Origin: Anaerolineales bacterium
Lineage (GTDB): Bacteria; Chloroflexota; Anaerolineae; Anaerolineales; UBA11579
Length of the DNA stretch: 49,247 nt
NCBI GenBank assembly: GCA_025450445.1
Contig: JANWHN010000087.1
Coordinates: forward strand, 1-49,247
Reading direction: 5' to 3'
Made by a program: the position numbers and the translations under genes. The notes under the pieces were generated by a model. That model was not told the DNA's origin, did no database searches, and saw only the letters and a list, made by a program, of their open reading frames with translations. Shown in pieces: positions 29,181 through 36,722 of the stretch. The number at the start of each line of letters is the position of its first letter. Position 1 is the stretch's first letter.

Positions 29181-30325
29181 TTTGCGAGCTTCTCCCCTGG
29201 ACGCCTGGCTACCCAACCTTCTTCGGGTTGCCACAACGAGAACGCGCCACTCCCCACAAAGAGGATGGCGGTGGCACATACGATCACAATTAGGTCTGAG
29301 ACCTGGTTCGGCTCCACCTGCAGCCGAATAGCCGTTTCTACCAAGATAGCGATGCTAGTGATGCGCGGGGCTATACCTAATGCGATGAGCGACGCGAGTG
29401 CAAGTTGAAGGGTCACAAATGGATCAAGTACTAAACCCGCGAAGACTTGCCAGGCCAGAAAGCTGGAGACCAGCGCACGGAGCAGCAACGGAAACCAACT
29501 CCGAAGAAAATTCCAGCCGCGTACTTGCCAAATTCGAAAATTTTTTTCTCGTTTTGTTTGTCTGCTGACTTGCAACCAATCCAGATAGAAGTTCCACAAA
29601 AACGGGAACATAAACAAAGTCGACGTCAGGACCGTGACAGAGGGTGAAAGGATGGGTGCAAGCATGCCTGTCGTGACGCCCATTTGCGTCCCAGCCAATG
29701 CGCGCCGCACAGGATTCGGACGCAGCGCATAGATCCGCTCGCCGCGTCGACGGCGTATCCACAAACCGAAAACAAAAAAATAGCGCGCCAGCCCGACCAA
29801 TGCAAACCACCAGCCCGCCGCGCCATACTGGACCGCCAGCAGGCTCGCTACCAGTAACCCACGCCCGTCGAGATCCTGGTCCAACTTTTGGCCGAGCAAT
29901 GTAACTTGGTTCGTTATCCTGGCCGCGTATCCATCAACAAAATCGCTAAGGTTGAAGAACAGACAAAGTGCAAAAGGCATCCAAGCAAATAAGTCCGAGG
30001 TTGAGGGCAACCCAAGAAATCCAGCCATCAAACTAATAGCTAGTACGCGTGTCAAAGAGATCCATGTGCCAGCGCCCAGCCAAGGAAGAATTGAACTCTC
30101 TTGGTTTTTTTTGTTTAGAGGCAGGTCATGCCACAAGATCACCAACTGAACAGCAAGCGTCGCAAATGCAACGATCGCCCATCTTGTAACAAAAGCGGCT
30201 TCCCAAAAAATTATAAGCTGCAAGTAAACAAAAAAGACAAGGGCGAGGCTTACAGCTGAAAAGGCAACAAAGGAAACTTTTAATTTATTTAGCGCATTAA
30301 TTGATGCGTGTTCCCTGCCTGGCAT
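29177..30325 (-). CDS. CDP-alcohol phosphatidyltransferase family protein
   Basis: Full CDP-OH-P motif SDFVDGYAARITNQVTLLGQKLDQDLDGRG; ORF opens at 30382, likely start M at 30325. Confidence 0.88.
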   Translation of the reverse strand: MPGREHASINALNKLKVSFVAFSAVSLALVFFVYLQLIIFWEAAFVTRWAIVAFATLAVQLVILWHDLPLNKKNQESSILPWLGAGTWISLTRVLAISLMAGFLGLPSTSDLFAWMPFALCLFFNLSDFVDGYAARITNQVTLLGQKLDQDLDGRGLLVASLLAVQYGAAGWWFALVGLARYFFVFGLWIRRRRGERIYALRPNPVRRALAGTQMGVTTGMLAPILSPSVTVLTSTLFMFPFLWNFYLDWLQVSRQTKREKNFRIWQVRGWNFLRSWFPLLLRALVSSFLAWQVFAGLVLDPFVTLQLALASLIALGIAPRITSIAILVETAIRLQVEPNQVSDLIVIVCATAILFVGSGAFSLWQPEEGWVARRPGEKLAK

Positions 30326-30524
30326 GGTGCGGCATTCTACCAGCGCGCTTCTGGGCGGATTTCCTGCGGGGCTGTCAGACAACGGCCTTGCCTAGCCCCT
30401 GAATTGTAAAAGCTCTGTAAACTCGCGTACCGTTCGTTGCGAACAGGGGTTATTAGAGGTGAGTGCCAGGCAAAGCCTGTGCATAGTTTAATTTTCTCGT
30501 TTTTCATCTCAGGAGGATGAAAAT

Positions 30525-30899
30525 ATGAATGCAAAGACTTGGAATCAAGTAACAGGCATCATTCTCATCGTTCTCGCCATTGTGGGCATCACGGGCATCG
30601 ATTTGCTGCCCGGCCTGCTCAGCGTGAATGAGACCCCCGAGATTGCCCTCCACGTGGTGACCGGTGCGCTGGCCTTGTGGGCTGGCTTCACGGCTGGTGG
30701 CTACAGCGCTTTCGCTGTGACCTATGCTAAGTATGGCGGCTTGTTCTACTTGGTTTTGGGTGTGCTCGGCTTCTTCAGCGCCGACATCCTCATGTCAGCC
30801 GGCATCCACTTGGACCTGGTCTGCAACGTAGCTCACCTGGCGCTCGGCGCCTGGGGTGCCTACGTTGGCTTCATGGCTCCCGCTGGCAAGAAGAAGTAA
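30525..30899 (+). CDS. DUF4383-like small membrane protein
   Basis: VTGIILIVLAIVGITGIDLLPGLLSVNETPEIALHVVTGALALWAGF; strong SD aggagg. Confidence 0.78.
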   Translation: MNAKTWNQVTGIILIVLAIVGITGIDLLPGLLSVNETPEIALHVVTGALALWAGFTAGGYSAFAVTYAKYGGLFYLVLGVLGFFSADILMSAGIHLDLVCNVAHLALGAWGAYVGFMAPAGKKK

Positions 30900-30912
30900 A
30901 AAAAGTCTCTCA

Positions 30913-30946
30913 AAATAAAAGAGGCCCATATGGGCCTCTTTTATTT
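30913..30946. terminator. Bidirectional terminator shared by DUF4383 gene and alr
   Basis: 34-bp perfect palindrome AAATAAAAGAGGCCCATATGGGCCTCTTTTATTT. Confidence 0.9.
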
Positions 30947-32095
30947 ATCCTGCAAGTAGATCCGCGGAACCCGGGTGTTGATATTGGTCAAAATTTCATA
31001 AGGGATTGTGCCCGACCACCCCGCTAGCTCTTCGACAGTGATTTTTTCTTTCCCGCTCTGACCCACCAGGATCACCTCGTCGGCATTGAATGCAGAATCC
31101 TCCTCAATATTGACCATGATTTGATCCATGCAAATAGTTCCCACGATCGGGAAACGTTTCTCATTGATAAGAACTTGGGCCTTACCCGACATTGAGCGGA
31201 AATAGCCATCTCCATACCCAACAGGTACCGTTACGACGCGTACATCGTGATCGCTCTGCCAAGTCGAGCCATAACTGACCGGATGCCCGGCTCGCACCAC
31301 CTTGAAATAAACGACCCGTGATGACCAGATTAGGGCCGGCTCAACTCTAATGGTTCGTTTTGCATCTTGCGACGGATAAACACCGTACAGCAGAATGCCG
31401 GGGCGAACCAGATCCAGCCAGCTTTCGGGCAGCTGCAAAATAGCACCCGAGTTAGCCATGTGGCGCACCGGCATCTGGATGCCGCGTTTTCCGTAAAAGC
31501 TCGTCACTTCCTCAAATCGCTCCAATTGCAATTTGGCGGATGCAAGGTCAGCCGCATCCGCATTCGCAAAGTGCGAAAAAATTCCTTCGACCTCAACATG
31601 CTTGCATTTCAACGAAGCTTCGAGCAGACTTTCCGCGTTGTAATAGTGCACCCCAATCCGTTCCATGCCAGTATCGATCTTGAGATGAACCTTGGCCCGC
31701 ACGCCTTTGGCCGCCGCTGCCTCTTCGATCTGTTCCAGCTTTATTAAAGACGAAGCTGTCAGCGTCAGGTCGTAATCAAGAAAAAGCGGCGCCTGGCTTC
31801 CCAAAATCCCGCCCAAGACCAATATAGGCGTGGTAATGCCAGCCTCGCGCAAGAGAATGCCCTCTTCTAAATAAGCCACGCCAATACTTTTGACGCCAAG
31901 TTCCTGCATATGCTGGCCAACGCGCACCAGGCCGTGGCCATAAGCATTGGCCTTTAGGATCGGCATCACAATCGCCGAGCCAACCTGTTTTTGAATTGCG
32001 CGGTAGTTTTGCGTCAGGCGCTCAAGGTCGATCTGCACGTGCGTGGGCCGCAAGGCCGCGGCCGTGCTAATAGTTGGATAATTGCTGACTTGCAT
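30941..32095 (-). CDS. alr: Alanine racemase
   Basis: MPILKANAYGHGLVRVGQ PLP site; MVRHMANSGAI-like; GTICMDQIMVNI. Confidence 0.95.
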   Translation of the reverse strand: MQVSNYPTISTAAALRPTHVQIDLERLTQNYRAIQKQVGSAIVMPILKANAYGHGLVRVGQHMQELGVKSIGVAYLEEGILLREAGITTPILVLGGILGSQAPLFLDYDLTLTASSLIKLEQIEEAAAAKGVRAKVHLKIDTGMERIGVHYYNAESLLEASLKCKHVEVEGIFSHFANADAADLASAKLQLERFEEVTSFYGKRGIQMPVRHMANSGAILQLPESWLDLVRPGILLYGVYPSQDAKRTIRVEPALIWSSRVVYFKVVRAGHPVSYGSTWQSDHDVRVVTVPVGYGDGYFRSMSGKAQVLINEKRFPIVGTICMDQIMVNIEEDSAFNADEVILVGQSGKEKITVEELAGWSGTIPYEILTNINTRVPRIYLQDK

Positions 32096-32115
32096 AATTC
32101 GTATTCTATCTTCCG

Positions 32116-33753
32116 CTATTTAAGCGCTGATTTGGCGAAGCTCAGGGCCTGATCGCGCGTAGTTACCACACCCGTCGCCTGGGCTTCGCGCAAGGCCTCA
32201 AGCAGCTCTCCCACTTTCGGTCCGGGCTTCAAGTTCATCTCGCTCATTAGTTCATCGCCGTTCAGCAAGATCGGCGGCGAAACGCTTTCCTCCGGGTGCT
32301 CATAATAAGCTTCGAACAGCGCCCGCAATGTATCCAGGTGTGCGCGCAGTTTATCCTCAGGGACCTCCGACCCATGCTTGCCAAGCAGATCGGCAAGTGA
32401 GAGCAGGCAAATATCAATCCCCGCATCGCCGGTGGCGCGGAAGAAGCGATAAATAGCCTTTCGTGTTGGCAGCTCTCCAGTTTGGGTGAGCTGCATCGGG
32501 CGCATATGGTTTACAACGATGGTGACCAGCAATTCCTTCTCAGCATTGCTCAAATGCAACGCATCGGCGAGCTCAGCGATCATCTCCGCTCCGCGCGCCT
32601 CATGCTCGTAGAAATGAATGCGTCCGTCCTCGCCTATACTCCGTGTTAGAGCTTTGCCAGCGTCATGCAGCAAAGCCGCGAAAACAAGCAGGGCTCGCCG
32701 CGGGCGCTCCATAACAATTTCGCTATCCAGATGCTGGCTCAGCTGCTGGCGATAACGCCCCAGGCTCAGCACGATCAGCCCACTTTGCAGATCGCTGGCG
32801 CCTTCGGATGGATACTCGGGAGCCAGCGCCATCATCACTTTCTCCAAACCGTCCAAAACATGCAGGCTGTGCTCCCATACGTCAAATAAATGCGGCGCGG
32901 ATTGTTGCAACCCTTTTAGCGGCATCAATTCGGGGAACACTGGATTCAATGCGCCCAAAAGGTCTAAAGCGCGGATCGAAGCCGATCGCTTGGGAGCCAG
33001 CAGCAACCGAAACAGCTCGTCCCGCGTTCGTTCTGGTGAGACCGATGCCAAATCAGAAGCGGCGGCTCGCATTAACTCGCGCGTCTCTTTCTCGATCTTC
33101 AACCCAAAGCTGGCAGCCATGCGGATGGCCCGCAGCACGCGCACAGGGTCGGAGCTAAACGATTGCGGTGAGCAGGCGCGCACTTGTTTCGCCACCAGGT
33201 CAGCCGCTCCTCCAAGTGGATCAAGTAGCGCGTCAGGCTGGCGCAGGTCGATCGCCATCGCGTTGATGGTCACGTCTCTCGCAGCCAGGTCGCGGTCAAT
33301 ATCGTTGTCCTGCATCCCGACAAAATCGAGGACGAGCCGCGAATTTAGCTCCTCATTTACGATCACGCGACCCGCGTCCCGATCCGGATCTAGTGGATAA
33401 AAATCTGCATCCAGCGCTTTTGCCACCTTCCGGGCCAGCGGAATGGCTTTGCCGGGTATCGCGAAATCGATGTCCCGCAAAGTTCGTCCAAGCAGCAGGT
33501 CGCGTACCGCCCCACCAACCAGGTATATTTCCTGGTCTTTTGGGAGGCTGGCGCGAACTTGCTCAACTATTGGAGGGAGGGAAAGAACATGCGAAGGCAT
33601 AAATTCCAACTCGGGCGTTTCTTTTGAGCGGGCCGCTTTTGCCGCAAGCAAAGCTTGCTTTGGCGTGCCGCCCTGCCCTACGATTCTGCCACGTAACCGC
33701 GCGATCCAACGCCCAGAATATGGGTCGTTGGAATTGCCGCTGGGAGTTGTCAA
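32116..33753 (-). CDS. cca: tRNA nucleotidyltransferase / poly(A) polymerase family protein with HD domain
   Basis: IYLVGGAVRDLLLGRTLRDIDFAI; RDVTINAMAIDL; FAALLHDAGKALTRSI HD motif. Confidence 0.9.
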   Translation of the reverse strand: MTTPSGNSNDPYSGRWIARLRGRIVGQGGTPKQALLAAKAARSKETPELEFMPSHVLSLPPIVEQVRASLPKDQEIYLVGGAVRDLLLGRTLRDIDFAIPGKAIPLARKVAKALDADFYPLDPDRDAGRVIVNEELNSRLVLDFVGMQDNDIDRDLAARDVTINAMAIDLRQPDALLDPLGGAADLVAKQVRACSPQSFSSDPVRVLRAIRMAASFGLKIEKETRELMRAAASDLASVSPERTRDELFRLLLAPKRSASIRALDLLGALNPVFPELMPLKGLQQSAPHLFDVWEHSLHVLDGLEKVMMALAPEYPSEGASDLQSGLIVLSLGRYRQQLSQHLDSEIVMERPRRALLVFAALLHDAGKALTRSIGEDGRIHFYEHEARGAEMIAELADALHLSNAEKELLVTIVVNHMRPMQLTQTGELPTRKAIYRFFRATGDAGIDICLLSLADLLGKHGSEVPEDKLRAHLDTLRALFEAYYEHPEESVSPPILLNGDELMSEMNLKPGPKVGELLEALREAQATGVVTTRDQALSFAKSALK

Positions 33754-33890
33754 GTTCCTTGAAATCTTAGTGAGTTTTGACTGCTAACTTGAGAGACGTG
33801 CATTAATAGGGACATGTTGTTAACTAGGATTACGCCCTGCAACCCGGAGGTTGTGCTTTTTGCAAAACTCAAAAGGATGTGCTTCCCGTT

Positions 33891-33963
33891 CTACCAAGCC
33901 TACCAAAACTACCAAAGCTACCAACTTCCAAGAAACCTACCAAATCTACCAAAACTACAAGCT
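33891..33963. repeat. Degenerate 9-bp tandem repeat, consensus CTACCAAAN
   Basis: Units start at 33891, 33900, 33909, 33918, then 33937, 33946, 33955. Confidence 0.85.
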
Positions 33964-33987
33964 CCGCAAACAGAGCCTGCCCTCCCT

Positions 33988-34021
33988 CGTCATTGCGAAC
34001 CGCTCTGCGGCGTGGCAATCT
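33988..34021. repeat. REP-like palindromic element
   Basis: CGTCATTGCGAACCGCTCTGCGGCGTGGCAATCT; ATTGC/GCAAT and CCGC/GCGG arms. Confidence 0.6.
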
Positions 34022-34052
34022 GGTTCCGATCTTGACCACAAACAAGGACCAA

Positions 34053-34619
34053 CTAATTGGGCGGAGTGTACTTTTTTGGATCCACCACACCGATAAAAGG
34101 GAGATTACGATAGTACTCGTCCAGATCGAGCCCGTAACCAAAAACAAACTTGTTCGGGATCACGAAACCTGTGTAGTGGATCGGGACTTCGGATTGGCGG
34201 GATTCAGCTTTATCAAGCAGGCTACATACTTTTAACGTTTTAGGTTGGCGCGATTCCAGAAAAGCCAGCACGGATGCAATCGTGTTCCCGCTGTCGACAA
34301 TGTCTTCAACAAGAAGCACATTGCGCCCTGAAATATTCATTGTCAGGTCCAGAGTGATACGCACTTGGCCCGTGGTTTCGCGCGCGCCGGCGCCATAGGA
34401 GGACACAGCCATAAAATCAACTGAATGTGGGATTGTGATATGGCGCATGAGGTCGGTTAGGAACATCACCCCGCCGCGCAGAATGCAGATCAGCACAAGG
34501 TCTTCGCCTGCATAATCCCTGCTGATCTGAGCGCCCAATTCGGGGATGCGCTTTTTTAGTTGTTCCTCAGTGACGAGGACTTCGCTTAGTAATTCCTCAT
34601 AGGGGCGCGGCAGCGACAT
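34053..34619 (-). CDS. hpt: Hypoxanthine phosphoribosyltransferase
   Basis: LVLICILRGGVMFLTDLMRHI; VLLVEDIVDSGNTIASVLAFL PRPP loop. Confidence 0.95.
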   Translation of the reverse strand: MSLPRPYEELLSEVLVTEEQLKKRIPELGAQISRDYAGEDLVLICILRGGVMFLTDLMRHITIPHSVDFMAVSSYGAGARETTGQVRITLDLTMNISGRNVLLVEDIVDSGNTIASVLAFLESRQPKTLKVCSLLDKAESRQSEVPIHYTGFVIPNKFVFGYGLDLDEYYRNLPFIGVVDPKKYTPPN

Positions 34620-34622
34620 AGA

Positions 34623-35189
34623 CTACGCGGGGACCTCGTGGTGCTCTCGGCAGCGGGCTTCATACAGCTCCGACGCGCCTACGATCACAACCGGATCGTT
34701 GTAATGCGCAGGCTTGCCATCTACCAGGCGCTGAGTGCGGGATGCGTCCTTGCCGCACACCATGCAGATAGCATGCAGCTTATCGACTTGCTCGGCTTGG
34801 GCCGTTAGGATCGGCATCGAGCCAAACGCCTCGCCGCGAAAATCTGTATCCAGGCCGGCGACAATCACGCGTAACCCGCTATCCGCCAGGTAATTGACTA
34901 CCGAAACGATCTCGGGATCCAGGAACTGGGCTTCATCGATCGCAACGACCGTTGTGTCGTCAGCCAGCTGAGCGCGGATATCAGCGGCTTTATCCACCGG
35001 CGCCGCATCAAATTCACTGCCAGCGTGCGAGGTGACCTTGGCCGCCGCATAGCGGTTATCGATCTTGGGTTTGAAGACCTGCACCTTTTGCTTGGCGATC
35101 TTGGCACGCCGCAGCCGGCGGATCAGTTCATCCGTCTTGCCGCAGAACATTGAGCCAGTGATCACTTCCAGAGAGCCAATATGGTCCAT
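34623..35189 (-). CDS. tdk: Thymidine kinase
   Basis: [38 protein letters not shown]; zinc cysteines CMVCG. Confidence 0.95.
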   Translation of the reverse strand: MDHIGSLEVITGSMFCGKTDELIRRLRRAKIAKQKVQVFKPKIDNRYAAAKVTSHAGSEFDAAPVDKAADIRAQLADDTTVVAIDEAQFLDPEIVSVVNYLADSGLRVIVAGLDTDFRGEAFGSMPILTAQAEQVDKLHAICMVCGKDASRTQRLVDGKPAHYNDPVVIVGASELYEARCREHHEVPA

Positions 35190-35249
35190 CTCTACCTCGG
35201 CATTAAACCATCTAGCGGTAGTGTACTTGAACTTTGATCTTAGGAAACA

Positions 35250-35278
35250 AAAAAGCGCACGGTGACCGTGCGCTTTTT
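35250..35278 (-). terminator. Intrinsic terminator downstream of rpmE
   Basis: AAAAAGCGCACGG-TGA-CCGTGCGCTTTTT. Confidence 0.9.
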
Positions 35279-35298
35279 CTTTACATCATTTCGCGAAA

Positions 35299-35781
35299 TT
35301 AGGCGCTGGCTTCAGCCTCAGCGGTTTGGCCTTCGGGCAACGTGTAGCCCAATCGGCGCAGAGCCTTCTTGGCATCGGCCAATGACTTGCGTCCCATGCC
35401 TTCGATCTCCAAGACGGCGGCATCGCCGGCAGCCAGGCGCTCGATAAATTGGCCGGCGGTTTCGATGCCAGCCTTCTTTAGAGCTTCCAGGCTGCGTTTG
35501 CCCAAGTCGAGGGTCGCCATTTGGCGCTCGGGCGAAGTCTGGGCAACCATCTTCGCATCCTTCTGTTCCTTGTACTGGGTGCGAATTTCAAGGCGCTTGT
35601 AGAAGCGATCGACCTGACCTTCGGTATCTACGATGCGCTGCTCACCGGTGTAGAACGGGTGACAGTTGGAGCAAATGTCCACGCGCATCTCGGCTTTGGT
35701 CGAGCCTGTGGTCCAAGAGTTGCCGCAGGCACAAACAACCTTGGCATCCGGATAATACTTTGGGTGAATTCCTTCCTTCAT
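35299..35781 (-). CDS. rpmE: Ribosomal protein L31 (zinc-type) with C-terminal RNAP alpha-CTD-like HhH domain
   Basis: [28 protein letters not shown]...[30 protein letters not shown] then [26 protein letters not shown]...[24 protein letters not shown]. Confidence 0.93.
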   Translation of the reverse strand: MKEGIHPKYYPDAKVVCACGNSWTTGSTKAEMRVDICSNCHPFYTGEQRIVDTEGQVDRFYKRLEIRTQYKEQKDAKMVAQTSPERQMATLDLGKRSLEALKKAGIETAGQFIERLAAGDAAVLEIEGMGRKSLADAKKALRRLGYTLPEGQTAEAEASA

Positions 35782-35826
35782 AACAACCTTCCTGGGCGCT
35801 GCTTTGCATACAGCACCACTAGACCT

Positions 35827-36084
35827 TTATTTCGCGGGATCGACGCTAACGCGCTTCTGCCCGTCTGTGATCGTTTCGTAAACCACCTGGCCATCGGCCG
35901 TGGCAAAAATCGTGTAGTCCTTACCCAAGCCAACATTGCGGCCGGGGCGAATGCTTGTGCCTACCTGGCGCACGAGGATACTGCCGGCGCGCACGATCTG
36001 GCCCGCGTATCGCTTAACGCCCAAACGTTGGGAATTGCTATCTCGTCCGTTGCGGCTTGAGCCGCCACCTTTTTTATGTGCCAT
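35827..36084 (-). CDS. rpmA: Ribosomal protein L27
   Basis: [40 protein letters not shown]. Confidence 0.97.
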   Translation of the reverse strand: MAHKKGGGSSRNGRDSNSQRLGVKRYAGQIVRAGSILVRQVGTSIRPGRNVGLGKDYTIFATADGQVVYETITDGQKRVSVDPAK

Positions 36085-36093
36085 TTCTTGCTC

Positions 36094-36552
36094 CTATTTC
36101 TTCTTGGCCTTGGCGCGAACGGCCGGTTTCTTGGCCGCGGATGCCTTTGGCTTGCTGCGCCGCGCAGCTGGCTTCGCTGCTGCAGCTTTCGTTTCAGCCT
36201 TCGGTGCTTTTTCTTTTGCTGCGGCTTTGGTTATGCCTTTGACGTCAATACTGTTGATTTGCAAGCGGGTGATCTGTTGGCGGTGACCAGTCTTGACCCG
36301 ATAACGGATCTTGGGTTTGTATTTGAATACCGTGATCTTTGGACCCTTATCCTGGGCTACCACGGTGGCAGAAATGCGAGCGTCGGAAAGCGTAGGAGCG
36401 CCAACCAGCACAGTATCGCCGTCAGCTACCAGCAAGACGTCCTTAAGTTCCACCTTCTTACCAACTTCAAGTTCCAGGCGGTCGACTTCGACAGTCTCGC
36501 CCTCTACGGCTCGATATTGTTTGCCGCCGCTTTCAATGATCGCGTAACGCAT
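36094..36552 (-). CDS. rplU: Ribosomal protein L21 with Lys/Ala-rich C-terminal tail
   Basis: MRYAIIESGGKQYRAVEGETVEVDRLE...KYKPKIRYRVKTGHRQQITRLQI. Confidence 0.96.
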   Translation of the reverse strand: MRYAIIESGGKQYRAVEGETVEVDRLELEVGKKVELKDVLLVADGDTVLVGAPTLSDARISATVVAQDKGPKITVFKYKPKIRYRVKTGHRQQITRLQINSIDVKGITKAAAKEKAPKAETKAAAAKPAARRSKPKASAAKKPAVRAKAKKK

Positions 36553-36596
36553 CTGCTGTTCTCCAAATCTGATCCGCCAACCGGATGGGTATTATC

Positions 36597-36630
36597 GAAA
36601 AAGCTGCCCTAGCAGTATCTGCCAGGGCAG
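36597..36630 (-). promoter_or_regulatory. Leader hairpin plus U-tract upstream of rplU
   Basis: Minus strand CTGCCCTGGCAG-ATA-CTGCTAGGGCAG (12 bp counting one G-U) then CTTTTTC. Confidence 0.65.
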
Positions 36631-36640
36631 AGCGGGCGGT

Positions 36641-36670
36641 ATTATAAGGGAAGAGGGGCGGGAATGTCAA
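36641..36670 (-). promoter_or_regulatory. Sigma70-type promoter for rplU-rpmA-rpmE
   Basis: Minus strand TTGACA (36670-36665), 18-nt spacer, TATAAT (36646-36641). Confidence 0.8.
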
Positions 36671-36722
36671 CCAGAGGCTCTCATTTGGCCTGCATCAACT
36701 TCAGATAGCATCACACCCCGCA

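Noticed and set aside
33814-34035. 73-aa plus-strand ORF with YQ repeats as a real gene
   Set aside because: Coding potential comes from the 9-bp tandem repeat; runs through the REP-like palindrome; no SD or homologous family recognised.
33754-34052. CRISPR array in the hpt-cca gap
   Set aside because: The repeat unit is 9 bp, directly tandem and without spacers; no cas genes nearby.
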